From Micromonospora okii (GTDB lineage Bacteria > Actinomycetota > Actinomycetes > Mycobacteriales > Micromonosporaceae), in assembly GCF_020884795.1 (NCBI RefSeq), contig NZ_BBZF01000026.1, forward strand, positions 63,052-127,051: a stretch of DNA of 64,000 nt. The letters run 5' to 3'. Made by a program: the position numbers and the translations under genes. Position 1 is the first letter of the stretch. The number at the start of each line of letters is the position of its first letter. A model generated the notes under the pieces. The model did not search any database, was not told where the DNA came from, and was given only the letters and a program-made list of their open reading frames with translations. This document shows positions 1 through 7,843 of this stretch, in pieces.

Positions 1-2
1 TG

Positions 3-266
3 CGCTACCGCCGGGAGATCGCGCTGCTGCGTGGCGAGTTCGCGCACCTGCTCCAGCACCCGGCCTTCGCCCACGTGCAGCAGATCTCCGAACGGCTGGT
101 CGCGGCGCTGGCCGCCCACTCGGCGCGCCCGGCGGCCCGGATCGCCGCGCTCGTCGTCCTCGCCGGGATCGCCGAGACGTGCGGCGAGTACGACGACGTC
201 GCCGACGACGAGCTGCGCGAGGCGCTGCTCGGCCTCGTCCGCCGCGCCCTGGTCCCTCCCGACTGA
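3..266 (+). CDS. TetR/AcrR family transcriptional regulator, C-terminal fragment
   Basis: The first 87 codons visible are an open frame without a start, ending at TGA. The peptide is helical and amphipathic, with stretches such as EIALLRGEFAHLLQHPAF and AGIAETCGEYDDVADDELRE, which is what the ligand-binding helices of a TetR repressor end look like. The DNA-binding half lies before the window. It sits 67 bp ahead of an MMPL exporter on the same strand, the usual arrangement in which a TetR protein represses its own exporter. The family call rests on the C-terminal half only, the less conserved part, so it is supported mainly by context. Confidence 0.7.
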   Translation, partial: RYRREIALLRGEFAHLLQHPAFAHVQQISERLVAALAAHSARPAARIAALVVLAGIAETCGEYDDVADDELREALLGLVRRALVPPD

Positions 267-302
267 CCCACCACCACCGTCCAGCCCACCACCACCGTCC
301 AG
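267..302. repeat. Perfect 18-bp tandem duplication
   Basis: The unit CCCACCACCACCGTCCAG occurs twice head to tail, starting directly after the stop codon of the TetR fragment and filling most of the gap before the MMPL gene. It is a simple slippage-type duplication. No dyad symmetry of an operator is seen in it. Confidence 0.9.
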
Positions 303-333
303 TTCAACCCACACGACCGAGGACAAGGATCTG

Positions 334-2544
334 ATGGCGACCCTGTTGTACCGGCTCGGCCGAGCCTCGTTACGCCACCGGCGGCTCGTCGCCGTCGTCT
401 GGCTCGTCGTGCTCGTCGGCCTCGGCATCGCCGCGTTGACGCTGCGCGGCCCGACGGCGAGCAACTTCACCATGCCCGGCACCGAGTCGCAGAAGGCGAT
501 CGACCTGCTCGCCGAGCGGTTCCCGGCGGCCAGCGGGGCCACCGGCACCATCGCCGTGAAGGCCCCAACGGACGGCCAACTCGCCACCCCGGAGGGGCAG
601 GCCCTGGTCCGGCAGGTGACCCAGGAGGCGGCCACCCTGCCCGGCGTCATCGGCGCGGTCGACCCGTACCAGGCCCAGGCGATCTCCCCGAACGGCCGGT
701 ACGCGCTCATCCAGGTGCAGTTCGCCGGCCGGGCGGACGAGGTGACCTCCGAGCAGCGCGACGCGTACGAGAAGGTGGGCGAGCAGGCCGAGAAGGAGGG
801 CTGGCAGTTCGCCCCGGGCGGCGAGGTGCTGAGCGGCGAGCCGGAGGTCGGCTCGACCGAGGCGCTGGGCGTCCTGGTGGCGGCGATCGTCCTGATCATC
901 ACGTTCGGCTCGCTGGTCGCGGCCGGGATGACCATGCTCAACGCACTGATCGGCGTCGGCGTCGGCATGGCCGGCCTGTTCGCGCTCAGCGGTGCGGTCG
1001 AGCTGACCAGCGTCACGCCGGTCCTGGCCCTGATGCTCGGCCTGGCGGTCGGCATCGACTACTCGCTGTTCATCACCTCCCGCTACCGGCAGAACCTGCT
1101 GGAGGGGCTGTCCCGTGAGGAGGCCGTCGGCCGGGCCGTCGGCACCGCCGGGTCGGCGGTCGTCTTCGCCGGCGCCACCGTGGTCATCGCGCTCGCCGGC
1201 CTCGCGGTGGTGCGGATCCCGTTCCTGAGCGTGATGGGCCTGGCCGCCGCCGGCACGGTGACCGTCGCCGTGCTGGTCGCGATCACCCTCGCCCCGGCCC
1301 TGCTCGGCTTCGCCGGCACCCGGGTGCTCCCGCGCAAGCTGCGCAAGACCGAGGCGGCGGCCAACGGCGCGGACCCGACCGACACCCCCGAGGCGGCGGC
1401 AGCGGCCGAGGACCGCTCCGGCTTCGGCTTCCGGTGGGGGCGGCTGACCACCCGGCTGCGCGTACCGGTGATCCTGGTCGCCCTCGTCGGCCTGGGCCTG
1501 CTCGCGCTGCCCGCGCCCGACATGCGGCTGGCCCTGCCGGACCCCAGCACCGCCGCCGCCGGCACCGCGCCCCGGGTCAACAGCGACCTGATCCGGGAGG
1601 GCTTCGGGCCCGGCTTCACCGGCCGCCTCGCCGTGGTCGTCACGTCCGACTCGCCGCAGTCCACGGCCGCCGCCGCGCCGCAGGTCGCGCAGCTCATCCA
1701 GGGCACGGACGGGGTGCTCGCGGTGGCCCCGCCGCAGACCGACCCGACCGGGCGGACCGCGCTGCTCGGGGTGATCCCGAAGTCGGGCCCGACCGACGAG
1801 GCCACCGAGGACCTGGTGCACGACATCCGCCGCCAGGTCTCCTCCGTCCAGGGCGCGGACGTGCTGCTGACCGGCGTGACCGCGGTCGGCATCGACGTGT
1901 CGGAGAAGCTCTCCGACGCGATGCCGATCTACCTGGTGCTGGTCGTCGGCCTGTCGATCCTGCTGCTGATGCTGGTGTTCCGGTCGATCCTGGTGCCGAT
2001 CAAGGCCGCCCTGGGCTTCCTGCTCACGGTCGCCGCCACGTTCGGCATCACGGTGGCGATCTTCCAGCAGGGGCACCTGGCCGACCTGGTCGGCCTGGAC
2101 ACCCCGGGCCCGCTGGTCAGCTTCCTGCCGATCCTGCTCATCGGCATCCTCTTCGGCCTGGCCATGGACTACGAGGTCTTCCTGGTCTCCCGGATGCGGG
2201 AGGACTTCGTGCACGGCGACACCGCGCAGCAGGCCACCATCAACGGCATGGGGCACGGCGCGCGGGTGGTCACGGCCGCCGCGCTGATCATGATCTCGGT
2301 CTTCGGGGGCTTCGTCGTCTTCCTCGACGACCCGATCATCAAGTCGATGGGCTTCGCGCTCGCCGTCGGCGTGGCCATCGACGCCTTCGTGGTGCGGATG
2401 ACCGTCGTCCCGGCGGTGATGTCGCTGCTCGGCAAGGCCGCCTGGTGGATTCCCCGCTGGCTCGACAGGATCCTGCCGAACGTGGACGTCGAGGGCGAGG
2501 GCCTGCGCGCCCACCTCGCCGAGAAGGAGCCGGCCGGCCGCTGA
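334..2544 (+). CDS. MMPL/RND-superfamily membrane transporter
   Basis: This 736-residue protein is a proton-driven exporter of the MMPL family in the plasma membrane. It opens with a hydrophobic helix (about residues 17-37) and a periplasmic-type loop, followed by two repeats of about five membrane helices each. The paired Asp-Tyr motifs that carry the proton relay in this family are present, GIDYSLF with D242 and AMDYEVF with D612. The ATG at 334 is preceded by a GAGGACAAGG ribosome site. An upstream in-frame reading exists but overlaps the regulator and lacks a membrane-protein start. The substrate cannot be read from sequence; actinobacterial members export lipids, siderophores or drugs. 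A TetR gene directly upstream suggests substrate-induced expression. Confidence 0.93.
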   Translation: MATLLYRLGRASLRHRRLVAVVWLVVLVGLGIAALTLRGPTASNFTMPGTESQKAIDLLAERFPAASGATGTIAVKAPTDGQLATPEGQALVRQVTQEAATLPGVIGAVDPYQAQAISPNGRYALIQVQFAGRADEVTSEQRDAYEKVGEQAEKEGWQFAPGGEVLSGEPEVGSTEALGVLVAAIVLIITFGSLVAAGMTMLNALIGVGVGMAGLFALSGAVELTSVTPVLALMLGLAVGIDYSLFITSRYRQNLLEGLSREEAVGRAVGTAGSAVVFAGATVVIALAGLAVVRIPFLSVMGLAAAGTVTVAVLVAITLAPALLGFAGTRVLPRKLRKTEAAANGADPTDTPEAAAAAEDRSGFGFRWGRLTTRLRVPVILVALVGLGLLALPAPDMRLALPDPSTAAAGTAPRVNSDLIREGFGPGFTGRLAVVVTSDSPQSTAAAAPQVAQLIQGTDGVLAVAPPQTDPTGRTALLGVIPKSGPTDEATEDLVHDIRRQVSSVQGADVLLTGVTAVGIDVSEKLSDAMPIYLVLVVGLSILLLMLVFRSILVPIKAALGFLLTVAATFGITVAIFQQGHLADLVGLDTPGPLVSFLPILLIGILFGLAMDYEVFLVSRMREDFVHGDTAQQATINGMGHGARVVTAAALIMISVFGGFVVFLDDPIIKSMGFALAVGVAIDAFVVRMTVVPAVMSLLGKAAWWIPRWLDRILPNVDVEGEGLRAHLAEKEPAGR

Positions 2545-2558
2545 GACCGGCCGGCCCC

Positions 2559-2600
2559 ACCGGCCCCGCCCCGCCGCGCACCCGGCGGGGCGGGGCCGGT
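2559..2600. terminator. Perfect 18-bp stem-loop between convergent genes
   Basis: An 18-nt arm starting ACCGGCCCCG pairs perfectly with its complement ending GGGGCCGGT around a 6-nt loop. It lies 14 bp after the MMPL stop and 35 bp from the end of the convergent esterase gene, so it can terminate both. There is no long T run, as is usual in high-GC actinobacteria. Confidence 0.8.
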
Positions 2601-2635
2601 CCCTCTTCCAGGCCCGCCGGCGGGCCGCGCCTTCC

Positions 2636-3892
2636 TCAGACCCCCGCCGGGTACGTCTCCAACTCGCCGAACGCGCTGAGCGCGGGCAGCGGGTGCAGCG
2701 CCGTCGTGTCGTCGCACCAGACGAAGGCGTCGTAGCGCTCGCCCAGCCGGGTCGGCACGTAGTTGCCCCACGACTCGAAGCTCGGGTCGTAGACGACGCC
2801 GATCGCCCGGTGGTCGTGCTCGTCGGTGACCCAGCCGGGCTGGTCCGGGCCGCCGAAGACCAGCACCGCCCGCTCCGGCAGCAGCTCGTGCAGCCGCCGT
2901 TCCACCGAGCCCGGCCGGGCCGCCGGCACCACCATCGACTCGGCCGGCGAACCCCAGCGCGGCGCCGCCACCACCGTCCCCCGGTAGCCGCCGAAGCCCA
3001 CCAGCACCACGTCGTCCGCCCCGTGCCGCTCCCGCGCGAGCTGGCCGACGTTGACCATCCCGCCGGCCGCCATGTCGGTGGCCCGGGCGTCGCCGACGTG
3101 GGTGTTGTGCGCCCAGACGATCCCCCGCGAGCCCGGGCCGTGGAAGTCCAGCAGCCGGTCCAGGGTGTCCGCCATGTGGATGTCCCGCACATTCCACGAC
3201 TCCGGGCCGCCGGCCACCATCGCCCGGTAGTAGCGCTCCGCGCCGGCCACCACCGCCGCGTTCTGCCAGGCCGAGAAGCGGTCCGCGTCGCCCCCGGCGG
3301 CCCGTTCCCGGGTACGCGCCAGCAGCGCCACCACCTCCTCCTCGCAGCGGGCCGAGACGAATCGGCTGGCCGCGCCGTACTCCTCGACCCGCCGGCCGTA
3401 CGGCTCGAAGCAGCGGTACGCCTCCTGTGCCGCCTCCAGCGAGGTCGGATCCTCCTCGCCGAGGTAGTCGAAGATCGCCTGCATCGACTCCCACAGGCTG
3501 TAGACGTCCAGCCCGTGGAAGCCGGTCCGCCCCTGCGGCGGGTGTTCCAGGTTCCACGCCCGCAGCCAGCGGCAGAACCGGGCCACCTCCTCGTTGGCCC
3601 ACATCCACGTCGGCCAGCGCTCGAAGCGTTGCAGGGCGGCCTGCGGGTCGGCGAGGCCGCCGGGGGCGGCGGTGACCGAGCGGTGCACCCGCTCGCAGTC
3701 CGGCCAGTCCCCCTCCACGGCGACGAAGGAGAAGCCCTGCTCGGCGACGAGCCGCCGGGTGAGCTGCTCACGCAGCCGGTAGTAGTCGTGGGTGCCGTGC
3801 GACGCCTCGCCGATCATGACGATCCGGGCGTCCCGCGCCCGCTCCAGCAACGGGTCGAAGTCGCTCGGCGCGCCGAGCCGCTGTACCAGCAT
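2636..3892 (-). CDS. Erythromycin esterase family hydrolase
   Basis: The product (418 residues from ATG 3892) belongs to the family typified by EreA/EreB, which hydrolyse the macrolactone of erythromycin. Diagnostic stretches are GEASHG with H32 near the N-terminus, EGDWPDCERV, and HNTHVGDARATDM, covering the catalytic histidine and acidic residues. Length agrees with the family. Many actinobacterial members are only distantly related to proven macrolide esterases, so resistance is possible but not shown. An upstream alternative start at 3931 would add 13 residues; MLVQRL is chosen because the fold-like sequence begins just after it. The gene is divergent from the DUF2795 gene and convergent with the exporter. 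Confidence 0.85.
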   Translation of the reverse strand: MLVQRLGAPSDFDPLLERARDARIVMIGEASHGTHDYYRLREQLTRRLVAEQGFSFVAVEGDWPDCERVHRSVTAAPGGLADPQAALQRFERWPTWMWANEEVARFCRWLRAWNLEHPPQGRTGFHGLDVYSLWESMQAIFDYLGEEDPTSLEAAQEAYRCFEPYGRRVEEYGAASRFVSARCEEEVVALLARTRERAAGGDADRFSAWQNAAVVAGAERYYRAMVAGGPESWNVRDIHMADTLDRLLDFHGPGSRGIVWAHNTHVGDARATDMAAGGMVNVGQLARERHGADDVVLVGFGGYRGTVVAAPRWGSPAESMVVPAARPGSVERRLHELLPERAVLVFGGPDQPGWVTDEHDHRAIGVVYDPSFESWGNYVPTRLGERYDAFVWCDDTTALHPLPALSAFGELETYPAGV

Positions 3893-3960
3893 GCGAGCGG
3901 CTACCCGACCCCCGCCGGCACAAACCGGCATGCTCCGCTCCGCCCCGGGTAGTCGGCGGC

Positions 3961-4152
3961 ATGACCGTGGGCGGTGCGGAGTTGCTGGAGTACCTGGGCG
4001 GGCTCGACTACCCGGTCTCGCGGGAGGACCTGGTCCGCTGGGGCCAGGAGAACGGGGCCAGCACGGAGCTGCTGCGGATGCTGCGCTCGCTGCCGGCGGA
4101 GGAGTTCGACTCCCCCACCGAGCTGAGCACCGCCCTGAACACCCTCGCCTGA
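3961..4152 (+). CDS. DUF2795 domain protein
   Basis: This 63-residue protein is a single DUF2795 domain. It shows the typical pattern of a short hydrophobic start (LLEYLGGLDYPVSREDLV), then a helix with acidic residues and LRSLPAEEFDSPTELSTAL. The function of the domain is not established; similar short proteins are common in actinobacteria as single genes. The ATG has no strong ribosome site and the gap to the divergent esterase is only 68 bp, so the two genes share a regulatory region. The stop is TGA. Confidence 0.8.
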   Translation: MTVGGAELLEYLGGLDYPVSREDLVRWGQENGASTELLRMLRSLPAEEFDSPTELSTALNTLA

Positions 4153-4255
4153 GCCAACAGCCACGGAAAGGTGCGGACAGCAGCCACCAGCCCGACCGGT
4201 GGGCCCGGCGCGAAAGCCGGCGGCGGGGCGGGGTGCGGTTTTCCGATGGCTCTGC

Positions 4256-4279
4256 CGTACGAGTCGTACGATTCGTACG
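4256..4279. promoter_or_regulatory. Triple CGTACG operator of the phd gene
   Basis: Three copies of the palindrome CGTACG occur at 4256, 4265 and 4274, each 9 bp from the next. They make two overlapping perfect 15-bp dyads, CGTACGAGTCGTACG and CGTACGATTCGTACG, that share the middle copy. The array ends 8 bp before the phd start codon, so bound protein would cover the ribosome site and probably the promoter. Phd/YefM antitoxins are known to repress their own operons at repeated short palindromes of the TGTACA kind. Binding here is inferred. Confidence 0.65.
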
Positions 4280-4287
4280 CTGGGGGC

Positions 4288-4557
4288 ATGAGCGAGCCCG
4301 CAGCCGAGCTGCCGATCTCCGATGCCCGGGACAGCCTCGCGGACGTGGTGTCCCGCGCGCACTACGCGGGGCGGATCACCTACGTGACCCGCCGTGGGCA
4401 GCGCCTGGCGGCGATCGTCCCGGCCGAGGTGGCCGAGGCGATCGAGCGGGCCGAGGAGGCCACCGACGTGGCTGCCGCGCGGGACGCCCTGGCCCGCATC
4501 GAAGCCGGCGACCGGCCGATCCCGCTGACCGAGCTACGCACGGATCTCGGCCTGTGA
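4288..4557 (+). CDS. Phd/YefM family antitoxin, apparently orphaned
   Basis: The 89-residue product matches type II antitoxins of the Phd/YefM family. The DNA-binding half contains LPISDARDSLADVVSRA and then YVTRRGQRLAAIVPAEVAEAIE, the usual helix-strand pattern that dimerises and binds the operator. The C-terminal half is acidic and would wrap the toxin. The ATG at 4288 follows a GGGGG run and the triple CGTACG operator. Its stop overlaps, as GTGA, the start of a RelE-type toxin frame that is grossly deleted, so the antitoxin now seems to have no working partner next to it. It may persist as an autoregulator or neutralise a related toxin elsewhere. Confidence 0.9.
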   Translation: MSEPAAELPISDARDSLADVVSRAHYAGRITYVTRRGQRLAAIVPAEVAEAIERAEEATDVAAARDALARIEAGDRPIPLTELRTDLGL

Positions 4558-4639
4558 CCGTCCCCGTATACACCGTCCAGGTCGACCGGGCCGCCGTCCA
4601 CCTCGGCCACCGGAGCGACGCGTGTACGACGCCCTCTGA
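4554..4639 (+). pseudogene. RelE/ParE-type toxin remnant (internal deletion and frameshift)
   Basis: A GTG overlapping the phd stop begins a RelE-like N-terminus (VTVPVYTVQVDRAA). It runs at once into what looks like the C-terminal motif of the same family (HLGHRSD). Moving the frame by one base after GAC then gives VYDAL and TGA at 4637, which together would read GHRSD-VYDAL, a usual RelE ending. Only about 28 codons remain of a gene that is normally 80-95 codons, so the middle is deleted and one base is gained. Without the shift the frame runs on into unrelated sequence. No catalytic core remains. The family call depends on the antitoxin next door and on the two short end motifs. Confidence 0.7.
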
Positions 4640-4700
4640 CAGCGCGGGCATAAGGCCTCGTCCACTCCGCCGGCGGGCGGCCTGGCACTCGGCCGCGTGC

Positions 4701-5606
4701 TCAGTCAGGCAGGGTGACGGTGCGGGCCTCGGCGCGGGCGGTCTCGGCGGCGTCGAGGACGGCCACCACCTCCCGGCCGAACCGGACGTCGCAGCGGTGG
4801 TCCCGGGTGCCCGCCTCGATCTCCTCGGCGAGCTGGTCGATCGCGGTGCCGAAGGCGGTAAGCGCGTTGCCGTCCCCCGGCGGGACGGTCTCCACGCCGT
4901 TCTCGCCGAAGAAGACGAAGTCGCGGGTGACCGCCGCCGCAGGCGCGTCGAGGCTCAGCGACATCGTGCTGGTCGCCCCGCCGTCGTGGGTGAGCAGCAG
5001 GTTGACCAGCCCGCTCGGCCCGTCGGTCGCCGCGACCCGGGTCACCCGGCCGAGCACCGGCAGGATGAGCGACAGGGCGTGCGGGCCGATGTCCCACAGC
5101 GCGCCCCGGTCCCGCCGCCACTGCGACCCGCCGTACGGGTTGCCGGGCTGGAAGATCGACGCGAGCATCGTCGCGCGGGCGTGCTGCCAGCCGCCGGCCG
5201 CCGCCGTGGCCGCGAGGAAGCCGGTGACGTTCGGGTGGAACCGCTGGGTGAAGAAGACCACGGAGGCGACCCCGGATTCCTGGGCGGCGGCGACCACCCG
5301 GTCGGCGTCGGCGAGGGTGAGCGCGAGCGGCTTGTCCAGCAGCAGGTGCCGACCGGCGGTGGCGGCCTGTACGGCGATGTCCGCCTGGACGTCCGGTGGG
5401 AGCGCCACGGCGACCGCGTCGCAGGCGTCGAGCAGCGCGTCGACCTCGGTGAAGGCGGGCACCCCGTGCCGGCCGGCCAACTCGGCGGCCCGCTCGGGGT
5501 TGCGGCCCCAGACCCCGGCCAGTTCCGCGCCCGGGTGCGCGCCGATCGCCGCCGCGTGCGTCTCCGCCGCCCAGTGGCCGGTGCCGAACAAGCCGAACCG
5601 CAGCAC
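4701..5606 (-). CDS. Gfo/Idh/MocA family NAD(P)-dependent oxidoreductase
   Basis: The 301-residue protein has the N-terminal Rossmann fold of this family (FGLFGTGHWAAETHAAAI, then VWGRNPERAAELAGRHG). Further motifs are DAVAVALPPDVQADI and LLLDKPLALTLADADRVV, with the EKP-type lysine replaced into the DKP form. The C-terminal half is the usual beta-sheet substrate domain. Members oxidise or reduce sugars, inositols and similar substrates; the substrate here cannot be told. The start is GTG 5606 with a GGGGAG ribosome site. The gene stands alone, convergent with the toxin remnant. Confidence 0.88.
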   Translation of the reverse strand: MLRFGLFGTGHWAAETHAAAIGAHPGAELAGVWGRNPERAAELAGRHGVPAFTEVDALLDACDAVAVALPPDVQADIAVQAATAGRHLLLDKPLALTLADADRVVAAAQESGVASVVFFTQRFHPNVTGFLAATAAAGGWQHARATMLASIFQPGNPYGGSQWRRDRGALWDIGPHALSLILPVLGRVTRVAATDGPSGLVNLLLTHDGGATSTMSLSLDAPAAAVTRDFVFFGENGVETVPPGDGNALTAFGTAIDQLAEEIEAGTRDHRCDVRFGREVVAVLDAAETARAEARTVTLPD

Positions 5607-5751
5607 GTTGCACTCCCCGCGTCGTCGCCGGCCCCGGCGGTCCCGTGGCCGTGAACCACGCTAGCCGTCCGGCCCGGCCGACGCAGCCGCCAGGCCCGGA
5701 ACCGCTGGTCGGCGGGCGGGTCGGGGCGAGTACTACACCGGTTAGTAGGCT

Positions 5752-6183
5752 GTGCCGGTGACCGAGACTCCGATGCCGGTGGCGTCGATGACCAGCGCCG
5801 CCGCGGCCGGCTCGCCGGTGGACGGGGCCCTCGCCACGGCGACGATCGTGCTGTCGCTCGTACTCGCGGTGTGGGCGCTGGTCGCGGCCGTGCGCAACCG
5901 GCCGCCGGACCGGGTGCAGCTCGCCGGCCTGGCCGTGCTGGAGGCGGGCCTGCTCGCGCTGACGGCGCTGGCTCTGGTCGCCCTCGGCGGCGGGGAGCGG
6001 CCGGGCGAGCCCGGCGCGTTCTTCGGCTACCTGGTGACGCTGGTCTGCCTGCCGGCGCTGGCCTGGGTGCTGGCCCGGATGGAGCCCACCCGGTGGGGCT
6101 CGGGGATCATCTGCGCGATCTGCCTGGTCGTCCCGGTCGTGGTGGTCCGCCTCCAGCAGACCTGGGAGGTGCTCGGTGGTTGA
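5752..6183 (+). CDS. Small integral membrane protein, function unknown
   Basis: I do not recognise a named family. The 143-residue product has four hydrophobic segments (about residues 22-40, 55-78, 86-103 and 110-132) joined by short charged loops, so it should be a four-helix membrane protein. The start is GTG 5752, with further in-frame starts close by. Its last 8 bases overlap the next gene, which is also a four-helix membrane protein, so the two are probably translated together and may form one complex. Confidence 0.75.
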   Translation: MPVTETPMPVASMTSAAAAGSPVDGALATATIVLSLVLAVWALVAAVRNRPPDRVQLAGLAVLEAGLLALTALALVALGGGERPGEPGAFFGYLVTLVCLPALAWVLARMEPTRWGSGIICAICLVVPVVVVRLQQTWEVLGG

Positions 6184-6592
6184 GACCGAGACGCCCCGGA
6201 GGGTGACCAACGCCGGGCCGGGCCGGCTGCTGATCGCCGTCTACCTCCTGTTCGCCATCGCCGCGACCTCGCGGGCGGGGTTGCAGATCGCCACGAAGTT
6301 CGACGAGGCTCCGGTGGCGTACCTGCTCTCGGCGGTGGCCGCGCTGATCTACGTCGTGGCCGCGGTGGGGCTGGCCCGCGCCGGCCACGCGGGCCGGCGG
6401 GTGGCGCTGGCCTGCTGCACCGTGGAGCTGGTCGGGGTGGTGGGCGTGGGCGTGCTCAGCCTGGTCGACCCCGAGCTGTTCCCGGACGAGACGGTCTGGT
6501 CGGAGTTCGGCAGCGGGTACGGCTACATCCCGCTGGTGCTGCCGGTCCTCGGCCTGCTCTGGCTCTGGCGCACCCGCACCGTCACCCGTTAA
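6176..6592 (+). CDS. Small integral membrane protein, function unknown
   Basis: The 138-residue product has four predicted membrane helices (about residues 15-34, 48-66, 76-98 and 117-133). A conspicuous acidic loop lies before the last helix (DPELFPDETVWSEF). It begins with GTG inside the end of the preceding membrane-protein gene, an 8-base overlap that implies translational coupling. It ends in TAA, uncommon among the genes here. No family is recognised. Confidence 0.75.
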   Translation: MVETETPRRVTNAGPGRLLIAVYLLFAIAATSRAGLQIATKFDEAPVAYLLSAVAALIYVVAAVGLARAGHAGRRVALACCTVELVGVVGVGVLSLVDPELFPDETVWSEFGSGYGYIPLVLPVLGLLWLWRTRTVTR

Positions 6593-6733
6593 TCCCTCGC
6601 CGCGTCCATCCGTCGCCCATCCTCGCGGAAAAACACGACACGCCGGGTCACCGATTGGTCGTCCACCGTGACGGGTTCTGGATATAGGCTTATTCCGTTC
6701 CAAGCGGAAGTAGCCGGTTACCCGAACCGAGCG

Positions 6734-7843
6734 ATGGGAGCGGGCGTGCGGTCCTCACATAAGCCTCACCCTGGCATGCCGCCAGAGCGCCAGGTCGACA
6801 TTTTGCGCCACGCTGTGGCGCTCGTGAGGGAACGCCTGCCGCCTGGATGGTCCATCGAGCTGGACGAAAAAGTGGATCAGCACCGAATCGACGGCATAGC
6901 CGACCTGAAGGCACCGGATGGGACGAAAGCGGCCCTCATCATCGAGGCAAAGCGCTCCGTCGTCACCGGCGATCTTGCCGGGGCCCTTGACCGGCTTCGC
7001 TCGCACAGCCTTCCCCACGTCGACAACCCGGTGCTCATGATCGCCGCACGGTATCTCGGATCCTCGGCCCGCGCCTGGCTAGAGGAGCGCGGCGTCTCCT
7101 ACGCGGACGCCACTGGCAACATGCACGTACTGCTTGAACGTCCCGCGATGTATCTGCATGACAGGGGCGCCGATCGAGACCCTTGGCGTGGACCGGGGAG
7201 GCCGCGCGGGACGCTACAGGGCCAACCCGCCGCCTGTGTGGTCCGCGCCCTGGTTGACACAGCCAGACCTATGACCGTTCCGGAGCTGATACGGGCGTCA
7301 GGGGCGTCCACAGGGGCGACCTACCGTGTCGTCGAGTTCCTTGAGCGCGAAGCGCTTGTCAGGCGCGACCCCGGGGGGCCGCTGGTGGATGTCGAGTGGC
7401 GCCGGATCCTGGAAAGATGGAGCGAGGATTACGGATTCCAGCGCAGCAATAGCGTGGCTGCCTACCTGAATCCACGAGGCCTGGCGGCGTTTCAGGAAAG
7501 TCTACGCTATACCCAGGGGATACGTTATGCCCTAACCGGCTCTTTGGCTGCACACCGGCTAGCGCCATACGCGCCCGCAAAACTGGCAATGGTCTACGTA
7601 GACGATCTCGACGAAGCTGCGGAAAGACTCGGGCTACGGCAGGTCGACAGCGGCGCGAATGTGCTCGTCGCTCACGGCAAATACGATGTGGTGTTCGATC
7701 GAGTGGTCCAGGACGACGGCTTGACTTATGTCGCCCCGAGTCAGGCCGCTGTCGATCTGCTGACAGGTCCCGGACGAAGCCCTGCCGAGGGGCATGAACT
7801 CCTTGACTGGATGGAGAAACATGAGCGGGTATGGCGACGCTGA
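6734..7843 (+). CDS. AbiEi-like antitoxin with a PD-(D/E)XK-like N-terminal domain
   Basis: The product (369 residues from ATG 6734) is the first gene of a two-gene type IV toxin-antitoxin-like pair. Residues about 15-110 look like a restriction-endonuclease fold: D53 and D57 in HRIDGIADLKAPDG, then E71-A-K73 in LIIEAKRS, spaced as in PD-(D/E)XK enzymes. A winged helix follows (MTVPELIRASGASTGATYRV), then an AbiEi-type C-terminal region ending near LLDWMEKHERVWRR. Typical AbiEi antitoxins lack the nuclease-like part. An upstream GTG at 6668 would add 22 residues, but a TATAGG -10-like box at 6683 argues for the later start. Codons such as TAT, CTA and GCA are far commoner than in neighbours, which suggests recent transfer. 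It overlaps the toxin gene by 23 bases. Confidence 0.75.
   Translation: MGAGVRSSHKPHPGMPPERQVDILRHAVALVRERLPPGWSIELDEKVDQHRIDGIADLKAPDGTKAALIIEAKRSVVTGDLAGALDRLRSHSLPHVDNPVLMIAARYLGSSARAWLEERGVSYADATGNMHVLLERPAMYLHDRGADRDPWRGPGRPRGTLQGQPAACVVRALVDTARPMTVPELIRASGASTGATYRVVEFLEREALVRRDPGGPLVDVEWRRILERWSEDYGFQRSNSVAAYLNPRGLAAFQESLRYTQGIRYALTGSLAAHRLAPYAPAKLAMVYVDDLDEAAERLGLRQVDSGANVLVAHGKYDVVFDRVVQDDGLTYVAPSQAAVDLLTGPGRSPAEGHELLDWMEKHERVWRR

Noticed and set aside
370..3771. Very long open frame on the minus strand across the MMPL and esterase genes
   Set aside because: It is the mirror of two convincing genes in high-GC DNA. Its translation is low-complexity Arg-Gly-Asp-Pro sequence with no domain. 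The same applies to other long antisense frames, for example 17108-21352, 51407-55108 and 28414-32904.
6668..6733. GTG 6668 as start of the AbiEi-like gene
   Set aside because: The 22 extra residues lie over a TATAGG promoter-like box and are not protein-like, so the ATG at 6734 is preferred. The question is not closed.
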